Assembly: GCF_013249045.1 (NCBI RefSeq)
Contig: NZ_JABRWP010000001.1
Coordinates: 310,001 to 374,000 of the forward strand
Direction of reading: 5' to 3'
DNA from: Winogradskyella eckloniae
Lineage (GTDB): Bacteria; Bacteroidota; Bacteroidia; Flavobacteriales; Flavobacteriaceae
DNA: 64,000 nt
Made by a program: the position numbers and the translations under genes. This document shows, piece after piece, positions 9,539 through 18,542 of the stretch; position 1 is the first letter of the stretch; every line of letters begins with the position of its first letter. The notes under the pieces were generated by a model, which worked only from the letters and a program-made list of their open reading frames with translations, did no database searches and was not told the origin of the DNA.

Positions 9539-10102
9539 TTGGAAGATTTACTTCACAGTATTAGTCAATGCACTATTTGCAAAGCACATTTACCATTAGG
9601 TCCAAGGCCAGTCGTTACAGCACATATCGATTCTAAGATAGTCATTATTGGTCAAGCACCAGGAACTAAAGTTCATAACTCAGGAATTCCTTGGGACGAC
9701 CAAAGCGGGAAAAAATTAAGACAATGGCTCAATGTCACAGACGCGCAATTCTACAATACAGAAAATTTTGCCATTATACCTATGGGATTTTGCTATCCAG
9801 GAAAAGGCAAAACAGGCGATTTACCACCACGACCAGAATGTGCTCCACAATGGCACGAAGCATTATTAGATATAATGCCAAATGTGGAGTTAATTATTTT
9901 AATTGGCGCTTATGCGCAGAAGTATTATCTAAAAGATAAAAAAAACTTGACAGAAAGAGTTGGTGATTACAAGAACTATTTGCCCAACTATTTTCCTGTT
10001 CCACATCCATCGCCAACGAATCGATTTTGGCGAAGTAAAAATCCTTGGTTTGAAGAGTTAGTGGTGCTTGAGTTGCAGAAAAAAATAAAAGAGTTGTTAT
10101 AA
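9539..10102 (+). CDS. Uracil-DNA glycosylase family protein
   Basis: A 187-residue member of the UDG superfamily that removes damaged or mispaired bases such as uracil. The catalytic-loop motif IIGQAPGTKVHNSGIPWDD begins at about residue 35 and the DNA-intercalation motif HPSPTNRFW is near 155. An N-terminal CTICKAHLPLG resembles the cysteine pair of iron-sulfur family 4/5 enzymes, but the remaining cluster ligands are not obvious (later cysteines are in GFCYPG and PECAPQ). The best start is TTG at 9539; no ATG lies before the CxxC motif. Substrate range is not predictable. Confidence 0.85.
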   Translation: MEDLLHSISQCTICKAHLPLGPRPVVTAHIDSKIVIIGQAPGTKVHNSGIPWDDQSGKKLRQWLNVTDAQFYNTENFAIIPMGFCYPGKGKTGDLPPRPECAPQWHEALLDIMPNVELIILIGAYAQKYYLKDKKNLTERVGDYKNYLPNYFPVPHPSPTNRFWRSKNPWFEELVVLELQKKIKELL

Positions 10103-10202
10103 AAAACCTCACTATCACTAGCAAGGTTGTCATCTAATTTAATTAAAAGCGAAGCGCTCTCAATATATTAATTTAGATTCCTGCCTTCGCGGGAATGACA
10201 AA
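10103..10202. repeat. Dispersed ~100-bp repeat, copy 1
   Basis: Contains AGCAAGGTTGT, ATCTAATTT AATTAAAA-like and GATTCCTGCCTTCGCGGGAA blocks that recur in the same order and orientation at 17709-17820. The right half folds into a REP-like hairpin (ATTCCTGC 10177-10184 with GCGGGAAT 10189-10196). It lies between convergent genes and probably ends transcription of both. Confidence 0.65.
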
Positions 10203-10207
10203 TCTTT

Positions 10208-13200
10208 TTAATTTGCAATCTGTAATTCGTTCCCAGAAATCCAAGTTTTATTTTCGTCGCCATAATACAGGTAAACTGTACTTGCTGGTGCTTGGTAATG
10301 GCCAGCAATATCTGCTTTAAGATCTAGCCTAATATTTTTGGTTTCTGAGGCTCTGAATTCGCGCCAATAAAACACGATATAGTTATCAAAAACTTCGTAG
10401 TATGCTGCTTTATGTTCTTCTAATAGCTTTTTTAGTTGCCAAGGTTGTGCCGTTGTACCAGATGGAATACCAATAATAGCTGTGGTCATTGCAAGTGGTT
10501 CTGCTTTTGTGTTGGTGACTGCAATAGTGAAACTAACATTGTCGCCAACCGCATAGTCGTTTTCTAAGATGGTAGTTTCGAGCTGTAAAGGACATTGGTA
10601 AGAGCTGTTGGGTAACGTGCTATCCCAAGTTAGGTTTAAACTGTATGGAAATTGAGTTTTTGGATTGTTAAATTTAACGACTATGTTTTGCTTTCCGGTT
10701 GTTAAATAATATTCAATATTTCGGATCGTAATTTTTCCATCTGTTGTGACTTCTAGTTTTCTTTTTAATGATTTGCTATTAATCATTAAGGTAATGCTAT
10801 CATTTTCATTGATCATTTTCTGATTTTGCATCTTTGTATAATTGATTAGTGTTTTTAAGGCCATTGCAGTGGCTTGTGTAGAACCAAATCGGTTATACTG
10901 TCTTTGTTTTACCAAATAATCAATACCTTTTGCAATTAAGGTTTCATCTAATGTGGCTTCTCGCATTAATGCCAATAAAGTTAGTGCTGTGGTTTCAATA
11001 TTTTTTGATCTTCCATAAGATCTTGTAATAGTATTTTCTACTGGCAATTCTTCAAAACCAAACTCGTCTATATTGCTTTTAATTTTTTTCATTAAGATTT
11101 TAGCATTTTCGGTTTTGTTGAGGTTATAACTCGTCATAGCCAATAAAGCCATTTTATAAGTATCATTACTTTTAAGAGCATCATTAAAAGCTGTGGTATA
11201 TTCTAAAGAGAGATCTGCTTTAATATTTGCTTCGCTTAATGCGTAAATGATATAGGCATTGGCAACATCAGATGGTGAACTCGCAAAACTATCATAACCC
11301 TTTTCACTTTTCTTAAATCCGCCTTTGCCATCTTTTCTACTGAGTAACCATTGTACAGTTCTATTAATCATGTTTTGATTTACGCCTTCATAAATTTCTT
11401 TCATTTCTGTGAATTCTAAAATGCCGTAAGCGGTTAAAGTTTCGTGAGGAGGTGTGTTACCAAACCATTCAAAACCACCTTCTGAGGTTTCAAAACTAAT
11501 GAGTCGTTTGTATCCTTTTTTGATAAAATCCATTGCTTTGGCTTCAATTTCTGGGTTACTTTTTCCTGATGCTTTCAAATATTTTAAAACCATGATATTA
11601 GGATATGTAGATGAAGACGTTTGCTCAAAACAACCATGAGGCTCACGAATTAAGGCTTCAATTCCATTCATTACATCACCAATCACATCTGTATAAATAT
11701 TGAATTCTGCAGAAAGTGAGTTTTCAACCACATGGTTAAGTTGAAATTCAAAACTTTGAGATTTTGAATCCGATAAAGATAATTCTGTTGGAAAGTATGG
11801 ACTTATAATGGTGGCTTGCTTTTTTACCACGTCCTTATAATTTTCAGACGTTGTACGTATGAGAATCTCAACATCTTCGCCTTTTTCTATGGGAATAACT
11901 TTAATGTTTTTTGTAATAGCACTATGGCTATCAATAGTAACGCAATCTTTAAAAGGTTCTACTAACTTTAAATGTTTGGGAAGTATAATTTCTAATTGAG
12001 TATCTAGTGTTTTTTCGGTGTCATTAGAAATAGTAATTGGTAATGAAATGATGTCATTTAAAACCATATAATTAGGTGCTTTAAAACCTACATTCAACAT
12101 TTTTTTGGTTGCATATAATTTATTTTGTTTACCAACAAGCCCATTGTATCCTATACCTTCCGCTATAATTTTAAAAGATGTGATAGCATCAGAATTATAG
12201 AATTCTAATTCAGCAATGCCTTCGCTGTTGGTTTGCACAACCGGATTCCAATAAATGGTTTGTCTAAAATCTGTGCGCTCTTCTGGTAGTGCTGTGCCTT
12301 CGTATTTTGGCATATAAAAGGTGTTTGGTTCATTTACATTTATGGTATTATAATTATAGAATTGATGTATGGCATAGTTATTATATTTATGGTTGTTTAA
12401 TCTCTTTTTATTGCCATAACTTAGTCCGTCTTTTGTAGAAATGACGATGACTCCATAAGCGCCTCTACTACCATATAACGAAGTGGCTGCAGCATCTTTT
12501 AAAAAGGTAACGGAAGAAACTTGGTTAGAATCTAAATCTGCAAAAACGGATTCCTCATAAGGTACACCATCAATAACAATTAAAGGGTCATTGTTTCCAG
12601 AAAGTGATCCAATACCTCTCATTCTTACTATTGGCGCACTACCTGGTTGCCCATTTGCATTCACAATATTTACGCCTGCAACCTTACCAGATAATGCATT
12701 AATGACAGAATTAGTGGTGTCAAATTGTTCCGCATTAATATGTGCAATAGCACCAGATAATTGGCTCCTTTTCATTGTACCATAAGCAACGACCACAACT
12801 TCTTCTAGGCTACTATCGTCTTGTTCTAAACCAATATGAGCTATGGCATTTTGTTTAATCGGTTTCTTTAATAATTTTTCGTTTTTTATAAACGCTTTAA
12901 AACCATCCTTGTTTTCTGAATTATTATTTTCTGTCTCATTGCCATAAGTACCTTTTTGTAAGGCTGTTTTTGTTATTGTTAACCTTTCTCCATTGTCCTT
13001 ATAAGCCAATAAAGTAAGGTTGCGGTTTTTATGATATTTAAAATTAAAGGAACCGTCTTTATTAGTCTTAAACACAAGAACTTTGGTGCCTTTATCATCA
13101 AAGAGCAATAATTTGGCAGTCGTTGGTTGCCCTTTTTTATTTAATACGACTCCTGATTGAATGGCACTTTGTTCTGGAAGAAATTGAGCATTGTTTAATG

Positions 13201-14770
13201 TTACTTTTGGCTCATCTATATAGGAGCGCCAACCATGTGTTAACATTAAAAGATCTAAGGCTATTTTGTTTTTTGCTTCTTTAGGATTGAAATAAAAATC
13301 TGGTTTATGAATCTTTCCTTTTAATTCTGAAGACAATAATAGATAAGACAAAATATGATCTTGTTTATCATCTGCAAATGAGAGTAATTTATGATCTGCT
13401 ATGGCTAGAGATAAATTGGCAGGAATTGGCTTATTTTTACTGTCATAGGTTCTAATTATAAGCTTTGCCTTTTCTCTAGTTTGATATGTTTCTTTATCTA
13501 AAGTAAGATCAATATGCAATTGCTTGTGCGAATTGATGAACACCAAACGCTCAGCAAAGATGCTATTAAACTCATTTTTAATGCTAAATTTTGTAATTCC
13601 TATTGGATAATCTTCAGTGTTTAATATCACATTTTTTTGGTTAGAAATTTTCTTCTTTTGAAGGATGCCGTTGGCATTAGAAACTTCTAAAAATAAATTT
13701 GTAGAATAGGTTGAAAATAAATTAATCCGAGTCAGAAGAGAATCCGATGTTACTGAAAACCGAACACCATTATCGTGAATTTTTGGAAGCGGAATTAATG
13801 CTTCGTCAATAAAAGGTGCTGTGAGTTGAGCAAAATATGATGTTCCCTTTTTAGGATTAAAATGGAAACTTCCCATACCATCGTGATAACTTTCAAAATT
13901 TGAAACTATAACATGGTTTTCGTCTAAAATGTTTCCTTTTACATCTACGGGTTTTCCAAATTCATTAAGTGCTTTAAAAGCGACTTTGTTTAAGGTGCCA
14001 GCTATTATTTTTCCGCTTTCGGGTAAAAATTGTAAGTCTATGGTATTTAGAACAACAGGTACAGCTCTAGAAATAGACTCTGTGGTGCCTTTATAATCTA
14101 CTAATACATTTAAAACAACATCTGAGGAGTCTAAATTTTCTGGTAACGTAAAGGTTGGTTTAAGTTGCCCTTTTTGGTCTGTAATTTCGGATTTAGTAAT
14201 AATGATGTTTCCCTTTACACTAACTGTGTATGTAATGTTAGTATGAGCTAGAGGATTATTTTTTAAATCTTTTACTTCAAAATTAGAAATCACTTGAGAC
14301 GATTTTCCGTAACCTTCTTTTTCAAATTTCAAATTCATTAAAAGATTAGGTTTTACCACTTTTTGTACTGTGATTTTCTTAGTAAAAAAAGCTTCATCGC
14401 CAAAATTATTCATCCAGTTGGTGTAACATTTAAGCGTGTAGATGCCGCCAACCCAATTTTTATCAATATCAAAATCGCCATAGGCATAGCCTTGTTTTAT
14501 GCTTAGAGTTAACGATTTTACAACGGCTCCTTTAGGCGAAATAAGTTCTGCATGCATTATATCACTCAAAGTAGAAATGGTATGGTCTGTGCCAACTACA
14601 TAAGATTTAAACCAGATAGTTTCACTAGGAAAGTAGAAAGGTCTATCGGTTTGTGTGTAGATTTTTTCTAATGGATTATTAATGGCTTTGTATGCTTTGA
14701 AGGATAAAAATGATAAAGCAAGGCAAACTATTACTGTTAGAATTTTGATGTGTTGTTTTATATAAGTCAT
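10208..14770 (-). CDS. Alpha-2-macroglobulin-like protein with embedded TonB-receptor plug domain
   Basis: A 1520-residue envelope protein. An N-terminal hydrophobic segment (about 8-30) serves as signal or anchor. The order is: macroglobulin domains starting at IYTQTDRPFYFPSETIWFK; a carboxypeptidase-D-like module near 540-600; a complete SusC-type plug at about 655-785 (EEVVVVAYGTMKRSQLSG, ALSGKVAGVNI, RGIGSLSGNNDPLIVIDG, SLYGSRGAYGVIVISTKDG); an A2M domain (YWNPVVQTNSEGIAELEF); then the alpha/alpha thioester-type domain with GCFEQ near 1046 (classical GCGEQ). The last ~200 residues are beta-rich. Macroglobulins trap proteases; a plug normally seals a TonB barrel. It starts 5 bp after the barrel gene's stop. 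See findings for the split-receptor idea. Confidence 0.88.
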   Translation of the reverse strand: MTYIKQHIKILTVIVCLALSFLSFKAYKAINNPLEKIYTQTDRPFYFPSETIWFKSYVVGTDHTISTLSDIMHAELISPKGAVVKSLTLSIKQGYAYGDFDIDKNWVGGIYTLKCYTNWMNNFGDEAFFTKKITVQKVVKPNLLMNLKFEKEGYGKSSQVISNFEVKDLKNNPLAHTNITYTVSVKGNIIITKSEITDQKGQLKPTFTLPENLDSSDVVLNVLVDYKGTTESISRAVPVVLNTIDLQFLPESGKIIAGTLNKVAFKALNEFGKPVDVKGNILDENHVIVSNFESYHDGMGSFHFNPKKGTSYFAQLTAPFIDEALIPLPKIHDNGVRFSVTSDSLLTRINLFSTYSTNLFLEVSNANGILQKKKISNQKNVILNTEDYPIGITKFSIKNEFNSIFAERLVFINSHKQLHIDLTLDKETYQTREKAKLIIRTYDSKNKPIPANLSLAIADHKLLSFADDKQDHILSYLLLSSELKGKIHKPDFYFNPKEAKNKIALDLLMLTHGWRSYIDEPKVTLNNAQFLPEQSAIQSGVVLNKKGQPTTAKLLLFDDKGTKVLVFKTNKDGSFNFKYHKNRNLTLLAYKDNGERLTITKTALQKGTYGNETENNNSENKDGFKAFIKNEKLLKKPIKQNAIAHIGLEQDDSSLEEVVVVAYGTMKRSQLSGAIAHINAEQFDTTNSVINALSGKVAGVNIVNANGQPGSAPIVRMRGIGSLSGNNDPLIVIDGVPYEESVFADLDSNQVSSVTFLKDAAATSLYGSRGAYGVIVISTKDGLSYGNKKRLNNHKYNNYAIHQFYNYNTINVNEPNTFYMPKYEGTALPEERTDFRQTIYWNPVVQTNSEGIAELEFYNSDAITSFKIIAEGIGYNGLVGKQNKLYATKKMLNVGFKAPNYMVLNDIISLPITISNDTEKTLDTQLEIILPKHLKLVEPFKDCVTIDSHSAITKNIKVIPIEKGEDVEILIRTTSENYKDVVKKQATIISPYFPTELSLSDSKSQSFEFQLNHVVENSLSAEFNIYTDVIGDVMNGIEALIREPHGCFEQTSSSTYPNIMVLKYLKASGKSNPEIEAKAMDFIKKGYKRLISFETSEGGFEWFGNTPPHETLTAYGILEFTEMKEIYEGVNQNMINRTVQWLLSRKDGKGGFKKSEKGYDSFASSPSDVANAYIIYALSEANIKADLSLEYTTAFNDALKSNDTYKMALLAMTSYNLNKTENAKILMKKIKSNIDEFGFEELPVENTITRSYGRSKNIETTALTLLALMREATLDETLIAKGIDYLVKQRQYNRFGSTQATAMALKTLINYTKMQNQKMINENDSITLMINSKSLKRKLEVTTDGKITIRNIEYYLTTGKQNIVVKFNNPKTQFPYSLNLTWDSTLPNSSYQCPLQLETTILENDYAVGDNVSFTIAVTNTKAEPLAMTTAIIGIPSGTTAQPWQLKKLLEEHKAAYYEVFDNYIVFYWREFRASETKNIRLDLKADIAGHYQAPASTVYLYYGDENKTWISGNELQIAN

Positions 14771-14775
14771 CGTTA

Positions 14776-17607
14776 TTATATTTTAAGTTTTGCTCTAAAA
14801 CCAACTTCCGAAATTATTGGTGTGTTAAAGAAGTTGAGGTTATTGCCAGAGTTCGTATCAAAAAGAGTTGAAAACGGTGTTGCGCCTTTATATTTGGTTA
14901 TTGTGAATAAATTTGTAGCATACAATCCGATTTCAAACTGTCTAAAAAAGGCATCATATTCTTGTGCGAAATCATAAGAAATTTCGATTGTTTTAATGTT
15001 GAAAAAACTAGCATCTTCTATCGCAGTTTCTGCAACACCATCAAATCCATATCGTACAAAACGGTTGTTTTCAATACCACTTGCTGCATTATAAAAATCT
15101 ACAGATGTGGTATTTGGTGTACCTTGTTCTGTGACACCATTAAACACGTAGTTTGTGATTGATCTTTGATCTGCAGATTGTTGAGATGTTCCAAAATAGT
15201 TGAGAACATTTTGTGTGCCATTCCAAACATCGCCACCTTTTTGGTAGTTGAAGGCTAGATTTAGTTTTAGTTTTTTATAGTTAAATGTATTAGAAAATCC
15301 GAGTGTAAAATCTGGCGTAGGATCACCAATAATTTGTTGCTCAGCAGCAACAATAGGATAACCATTAGCATCAATAACAATATTGTTTTGTTGGTCTCTT
15401 TGGTATGCTGTACCTACAATGACACCTGCAGGTTGACCAACAATTAGGTTTTTTGAAACGGAATTAAAACCTGCAATAGGAACTCGAGAATCGGTATGAT
15501 AAAGTTCGTCTACCTTAGTATTGTTTGTAAAAAATCGTAGTCTAGGAATCCATTTTATGTCATCGAAGTATTTATAAAACTCAAGATTGAATTCAAAACC
15601 TTTATTACTAATATCTGCTATGTTTTTAAGTGCAAAATTGTCGTTTTCTAAAATAGGAAAGACGCTACCTTCTGTTTGAGAGCCAAAATAACTGGCTTCA
15701 AAATCCCAGTTAATACCTAAAGCATAGAAGCCAATTTGCGCATTAAATGCATAATCGTGTTTGTTTTCTAAATCTATACTTTCGTTTGTAAATAGGTCTG
15801 CATTGCTCGTATACGTTAAACTTTCAGAAGGCGATATCCTTAAACTATTTTGGCTTTGATTCGTGTAGAATAAAGGTAGTCCGCCAACATCAAACGCACT
15901 ACTTGCGCTTAAATTGATGTACCGAAAATCATAAATATTGATAAGATCTAATACATCTATGCTTAAAATAGATGTTGGTAAAAACCACTTATTTCCTTGT
16001 ATTGATGATACATAAGAATCAATACTAATACTTAACTTAGAGCCATGAGAATACGAAAACTCTACAAATTGTTTTAGCCTCAAAATATGTTGATAAAGGG
16101 AGTTGTTTACTTCGGTTGTATTATTGGGATTTGAAAATGAAAAATCACTAAATCCTTCAGATTCTATAAATTGATACTTAAGATTTTGATGACTATAGGT
16201 TGTACCAGAATTTAGATTTAGGTTAAGTTCTCCTAAATCGGTCTCGTAATCTAGAATTAGCGTTGCATTAAAAGTATTTCTATTAATTTGCTTCTGGCTT
16301 AAATAGCCATTTTCAAATCCAACTGTATTCGCGACGGCTCCAAAACTTTGTTCGTTTTTAGTGATTTTATAGTTTATATGACTACGAATTTTGAAATCAT
16401 CACTAGGCTCTATTTCATTTTGAAGACTAACCACAAATAAATCGTTGGCATCATAGTTCTTGTGATGATTAAAAAGCCATTCAGGATTGTTATAGTTTAA
16501 TGGACTAAAACTTCGTTGTGTATGGTCTGGCAATAAACTGCCTTGAGAATTACTAAAGCTTTTAGGTGTGATCCAAGAATTTAAAAGCAGATTATTTGTA
16601 AAACCATTAATATTGGGTTGGTTGTTGTTACGTTTTCCGTATTTAACAAAAGTGTCCCAATTTAGTTGACCTGTTTTATACTTTGTGGTTTTAAAACTCA
16701 GCATAACCTCGTCTGTTTTGTAGCGTTCACGTCCAAAAATGTCTTCAGAATTTTTGTTTGTGTAGTTAAGGTTGGTACGCCAGTTTTCAGATTCTACATT
16801 GAGGTTAAAATTTTGAGATCTATTGATGGTAGTATTAAAAACAGAGTTGTTGTAAGATTTCGCCTTTTGTCCATTTCCATTACCTAAAGCTACTAATTGA
16901 CCATTAGCATCAAAATTGTAGTCAGAACCGTCAAATTCTAGATGTGTTAATTCAGGACCATAAGAAAAATAGTTACCAGTTTCTGGTCCTAAAAAAGTTA
17001 GTTCGCCATTTTGTGCTGCACCTTGACTAAATTTTGTTTGTAAGTCTGGTAAGTTATTATCCTTTACAAATTGAAAACCTAAAGTTGAATTTAAAGCAAT
17101 TTCAAAGTATATATCAGGATCAAAATAGGTTAGATTAACTGCATTAGGTTCTATAGCAATCGCCTTAATGCGCAACAAAGAATTATAGTTGTTTTTTGTA
17201 TTATAACTGTATTTAGAGTCTTCAATATTGGGTATTTTAAATTCGTTCTTTTTTATACCATTTACAGCACTAGCGTAGGCATCAGTGTTTATTGGTTTAA
17301 TAGGTATTCTGGTAACAAAAACAGTATTTTTTGCGCCAAACATACTTGCTGTTACTTTAATTTCTCTTGGTGTCATACCTATGTAATTAACAACTAGAAC
17401 ATCGCCAACTAAACATGAAATACTGTAATTTCCATCAAAGTCTGTTGTAACACCATTACTTGTTCCTTTAACAATGATTGATGCACCTGGTAATGGTAAT
17501 CCATCTACTTCTGTTGTTAACACACCTGTTACGATACCTTCTTGAGCAAAACTAAAGAGCGGTATTAAAAAGAAGATAATTAAAGTTTTTAAAGCAGTAT
17601 TATACAT
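14776..17607 (-). CDS. SusC-like outer-membrane barrel lacking a plug domain
   Basis: A 943-residue outer-membrane protein. Signal peptide MYNTALKTLIIFFLIPLFSF is followed by a carboxypeptidase-D-like beta domain (GLPLPGASIIVKGTSNGVTT, DFDGNYSI). In a SusC/RagA receptor a ~130-residue plug would follow; instead there are ~85 residues with no plug motif, and then a barrel-start-like segment (LPDLQTKFSQG). The rest is beta-strand rich, with N/S/F-rich alternation and a C-terminus FRAKLKI. No SusD gene adjoins it. The upstream in-frame ATG at 17631 overlaps the proposed -7 box and would lie before the transcript start, so ATG 17607 is preferred. Co-transcribed with the plug-bearing macroglobulin 5 bp downstream. 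Substrate unknown. Confidence 0.85.
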   Translation of the reverse strand: MYNTALKTLIIFFLIPLFSFAQEGIVTGVLTTEVDGLPLPGASIIVKGTSNGVTTDFDGNYSISCLVGDVLVVNYIGMTPREIKVTASMFGAKNTVFVTRIPIKPINTDAYASAVNGIKKNEFKIPNIEDSKYSYNTKNNYNSLLRIKAIAIEPNAVNLTYFDPDIYFEIALNSTLGFQFVKDNNLPDLQTKFSQGAAQNGELTFLGPETGNYFSYGPELTHLEFDGSDYNFDANGQLVALGNGNGQKAKSYNNSVFNTTINRSQNFNLNVESENWRTNLNYTNKNSEDIFGRERYKTDEVMLSFKTTKYKTGQLNWDTFVKYGKRNNNQPNINGFTNNLLLNSWITPKSFSNSQGSLLPDHTQRSFSPLNYNNPEWLFNHHKNYDANDLFVVSLQNEIEPSDDFKIRSHINYKITKNEQSFGAVANTVGFENGYLSQKQINRNTFNATLILDYETDLGELNLNLNSGTTYSHQNLKYQFIESEGFSDFSFSNPNNTTEVNNSLYQHILRLKQFVEFSYSHGSKLSISIDSYVSSIQGNKWFLPTSILSIDVLDLINIYDFRYINLSASSAFDVGGLPLFYTNQSQNSLRISPSESLTYTSNADLFTNESIDLENKHDYAFNAQIGFYALGINWDFEASYFGSQTEGSVFPILENDNFALKNIADISNKGFEFNLEFYKYFDDIKWIPRLRFFTNNTKVDELYHTDSRVPIAGFNSVSKNLIVGQPAGVIVGTAYQRDQQNNIVIDANGYPIVAAEQQIIGDPTPDFTLGFSNTFNYKKLKLNLAFNYQKGGDVWNGTQNVLNYFGTSQQSADQRSITNYVFNGVTEQGTPNTTSVDFYNAASGIENNRFVRYGFDGVAETAIEDASFFNIKTIEISYDFAQEYDAFFRQFEIGLYATNLFTITKYKGATPFSTLFDTNSGNNLNFFNTPIISEVGFRAKLKI

Positions 17608-17628
17608 GAGTAAGCAAGTTGGTTTACT

Positions 17629-17636
17629 CAAATGTA
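17629..17636 (-). promoter_or_regulatory. Putative -7 box of the barrel/macroglobulin operon
   Basis: TACATTTG on the minus strand matches TAnnTTTG, 22 bp before the chosen ATG (17607). No -33 TTG at the right spacing is seen, which fits an activator-dependent promoter. Confidence 0.5.
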
Positions 17637-17663
17637 AGTTTGAAGAAGATTGTTATAAATACA

Positions 17664-17694
17664 GAATGAGTGAACTTACCATTTCAATGAGTAA
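17664..17694 (-). promoter_or_regulatory. Paired direct repeats, LytTR-like activator site
   Basis: On the minus strand TTTACTCATT (17694-17685) and TTCACTCATT (17673-17664) are 21 bp apart start to start, two helical turns. They end about 28 bp upstream of the -7 box. This geometry is that of LytTR-domain response-regulator sites. A third, weaker copy CTTACTCATG overlaps the start codon (17614-17605). Confidence 0.5.
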
Positions 17695-17708
17695 AGTACA
17701 CTAAATAT

Positions 17709-17820
17709 AAAACCTTGCTTTTCACAAAATGTGAAGAAGCAAGGTTGTAATCTAATTAATTAAAAAGGGAAGTACTTTAATCGTCTATCAATCTAGAATC
17801 CTGCTTTTGCCAGAATAACT
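17709..17820. repeat. Dispersed ~100-bp repeat, copy 2
   Basis: Shares AGCAAGGTTGTnATCTAATT-AATTAAAA and (A)ATCCTGC blocks with copy 1 in the same order. The left half is a strong hairpin: AACCTTGCTT (17711-17720) with AAGCAAGGTT (17737-17746), and an inner stem TTCAC/GTGAA. It sits after the carboxymuconolactone decarboxylase-like gene and before the barrel operon, so it probably terminates the former. Confidence 0.65.
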
Positions 17821-17872
17821 AAGTAGACAATGCAGTTATTACCAGAAGCTAAAGACAAACGACGTCTATAAA

Positions 17873-18475
17873 CTAATATTGCGAGCCATCATGCTTACCA
17901 ACTTCAAAACCATGTTTGCCTAAATATTGGTTGCCACTTTCAACAGCACCTTCTTCAATATTAGTTCCCATAGAATCATTCCAACGATTAAGGTAACCGA
18001 AGAGTGAAATAACACCCAACATTTCTACAATTTCGCCTTCGTCCCAATGTTGGTACAAGCGCTCTTTTATTTCGGCATTTACAGCATTTGGGACTTGACT
18101 TGCTGCTAAACTAAAATCTAAAGCAGCACGTTCTGCTTCAGAAAACGCTGCGTGTGTTCTATAGTCCCAAATGTTATCTAGCTGTTCTTGCTCAGCGCCA
18201 TAACGTTCGGCTGCTCTAATGGCATGTGCTTGGCAATATCTGCAACCGGTTGAATTACTACTTACCCAAGCAATCATGCGTTTTAGAGCAGACGTTACAC
18301 GACCTTCGTTGGCCATGACGGCTTTATTTAAATTTATAAATGCCTTGCTAATCGCAGGTCTACGTTGCATGGTTAATACGGAATTTGGACAAAATCCAAG
18401 AGTTTCATTAAAGAATTCTGCTAATTTTTTAGTTTCTAAATCGTGTTCAGCAGACAATGGTGTTACTAATGCCAT
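17873..18475 (-). CDS. Carboxymuconolactone decarboxylase / AhpD-like protein
   Basis: A 200-residue all-helical protein with the peroxidase-type signature TGCRYCQAHAIRAAERYG: Cys77 and Cys80 form the CxxC redox pair and the following His completes the relay. This points to an alkylhydroperoxidase-like thiol role rather than true carboxymuconolactone decarboxylation, where the CxxC is absent. Length fits the peroxidase-related subfamily. It is divergent from osmC across 67 bp, and OsmC proteins are also hydroperoxidases, so the two may respond to the same oxidative stress. Confidence 0.88.
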   Translation of the reverse strand: MALVTPLSAEHDLETKKLAEFFNETLGFCPNSVLTMQRRPAISKAFINLNKAVMANEGRVTSALKRMIAWVSSNSTGCRYCQAHAIRAAERYGAEQEQLDNIWDYRTHAAFSEAERAALDFSLAASQVPNAVNAEIKERLYQHWDEGEIVEMLGVISLFGYLNRWNDSMGTNIEEGAVESGNQYLGKHGFEVGKHDGSQY

Positions 18476-18493
18476 AATTGTTGTTTTTAGTAG

Positions 18494-18501
18494 TATTTTT
18501 G
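18494..18501 (+). promoter_or_regulatory. Putative -7 box of the OsmC-family gene
   Basis: TATTTTTG matches TAnnTTTG 42 bp before the OsmC start. A TTG lies only 13 bp upstream, too close for a standard -33 element. Confidence 0.4.
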
Positions 18502-18542
18502 AATGAACAAGATAAGAGTTCTAATTTTTAAACGATAATAAA

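Noticed and set aside
14776-17607. Plug loss explained as a simple deletion or frameshift in the barrel gene
   Set aside because: The frame is continuous and the plug position is occupied by ~85 unrelated residues, and the partner gene holds a complete plug, so decay is not the simplest reading.
14776-17607. Polysaccharide utilisation locus
   Set aside because: There is a SusC-like barrel but no SusD, no sugar-active enzyme and no HTCS or anti-sigma regulator next to it.
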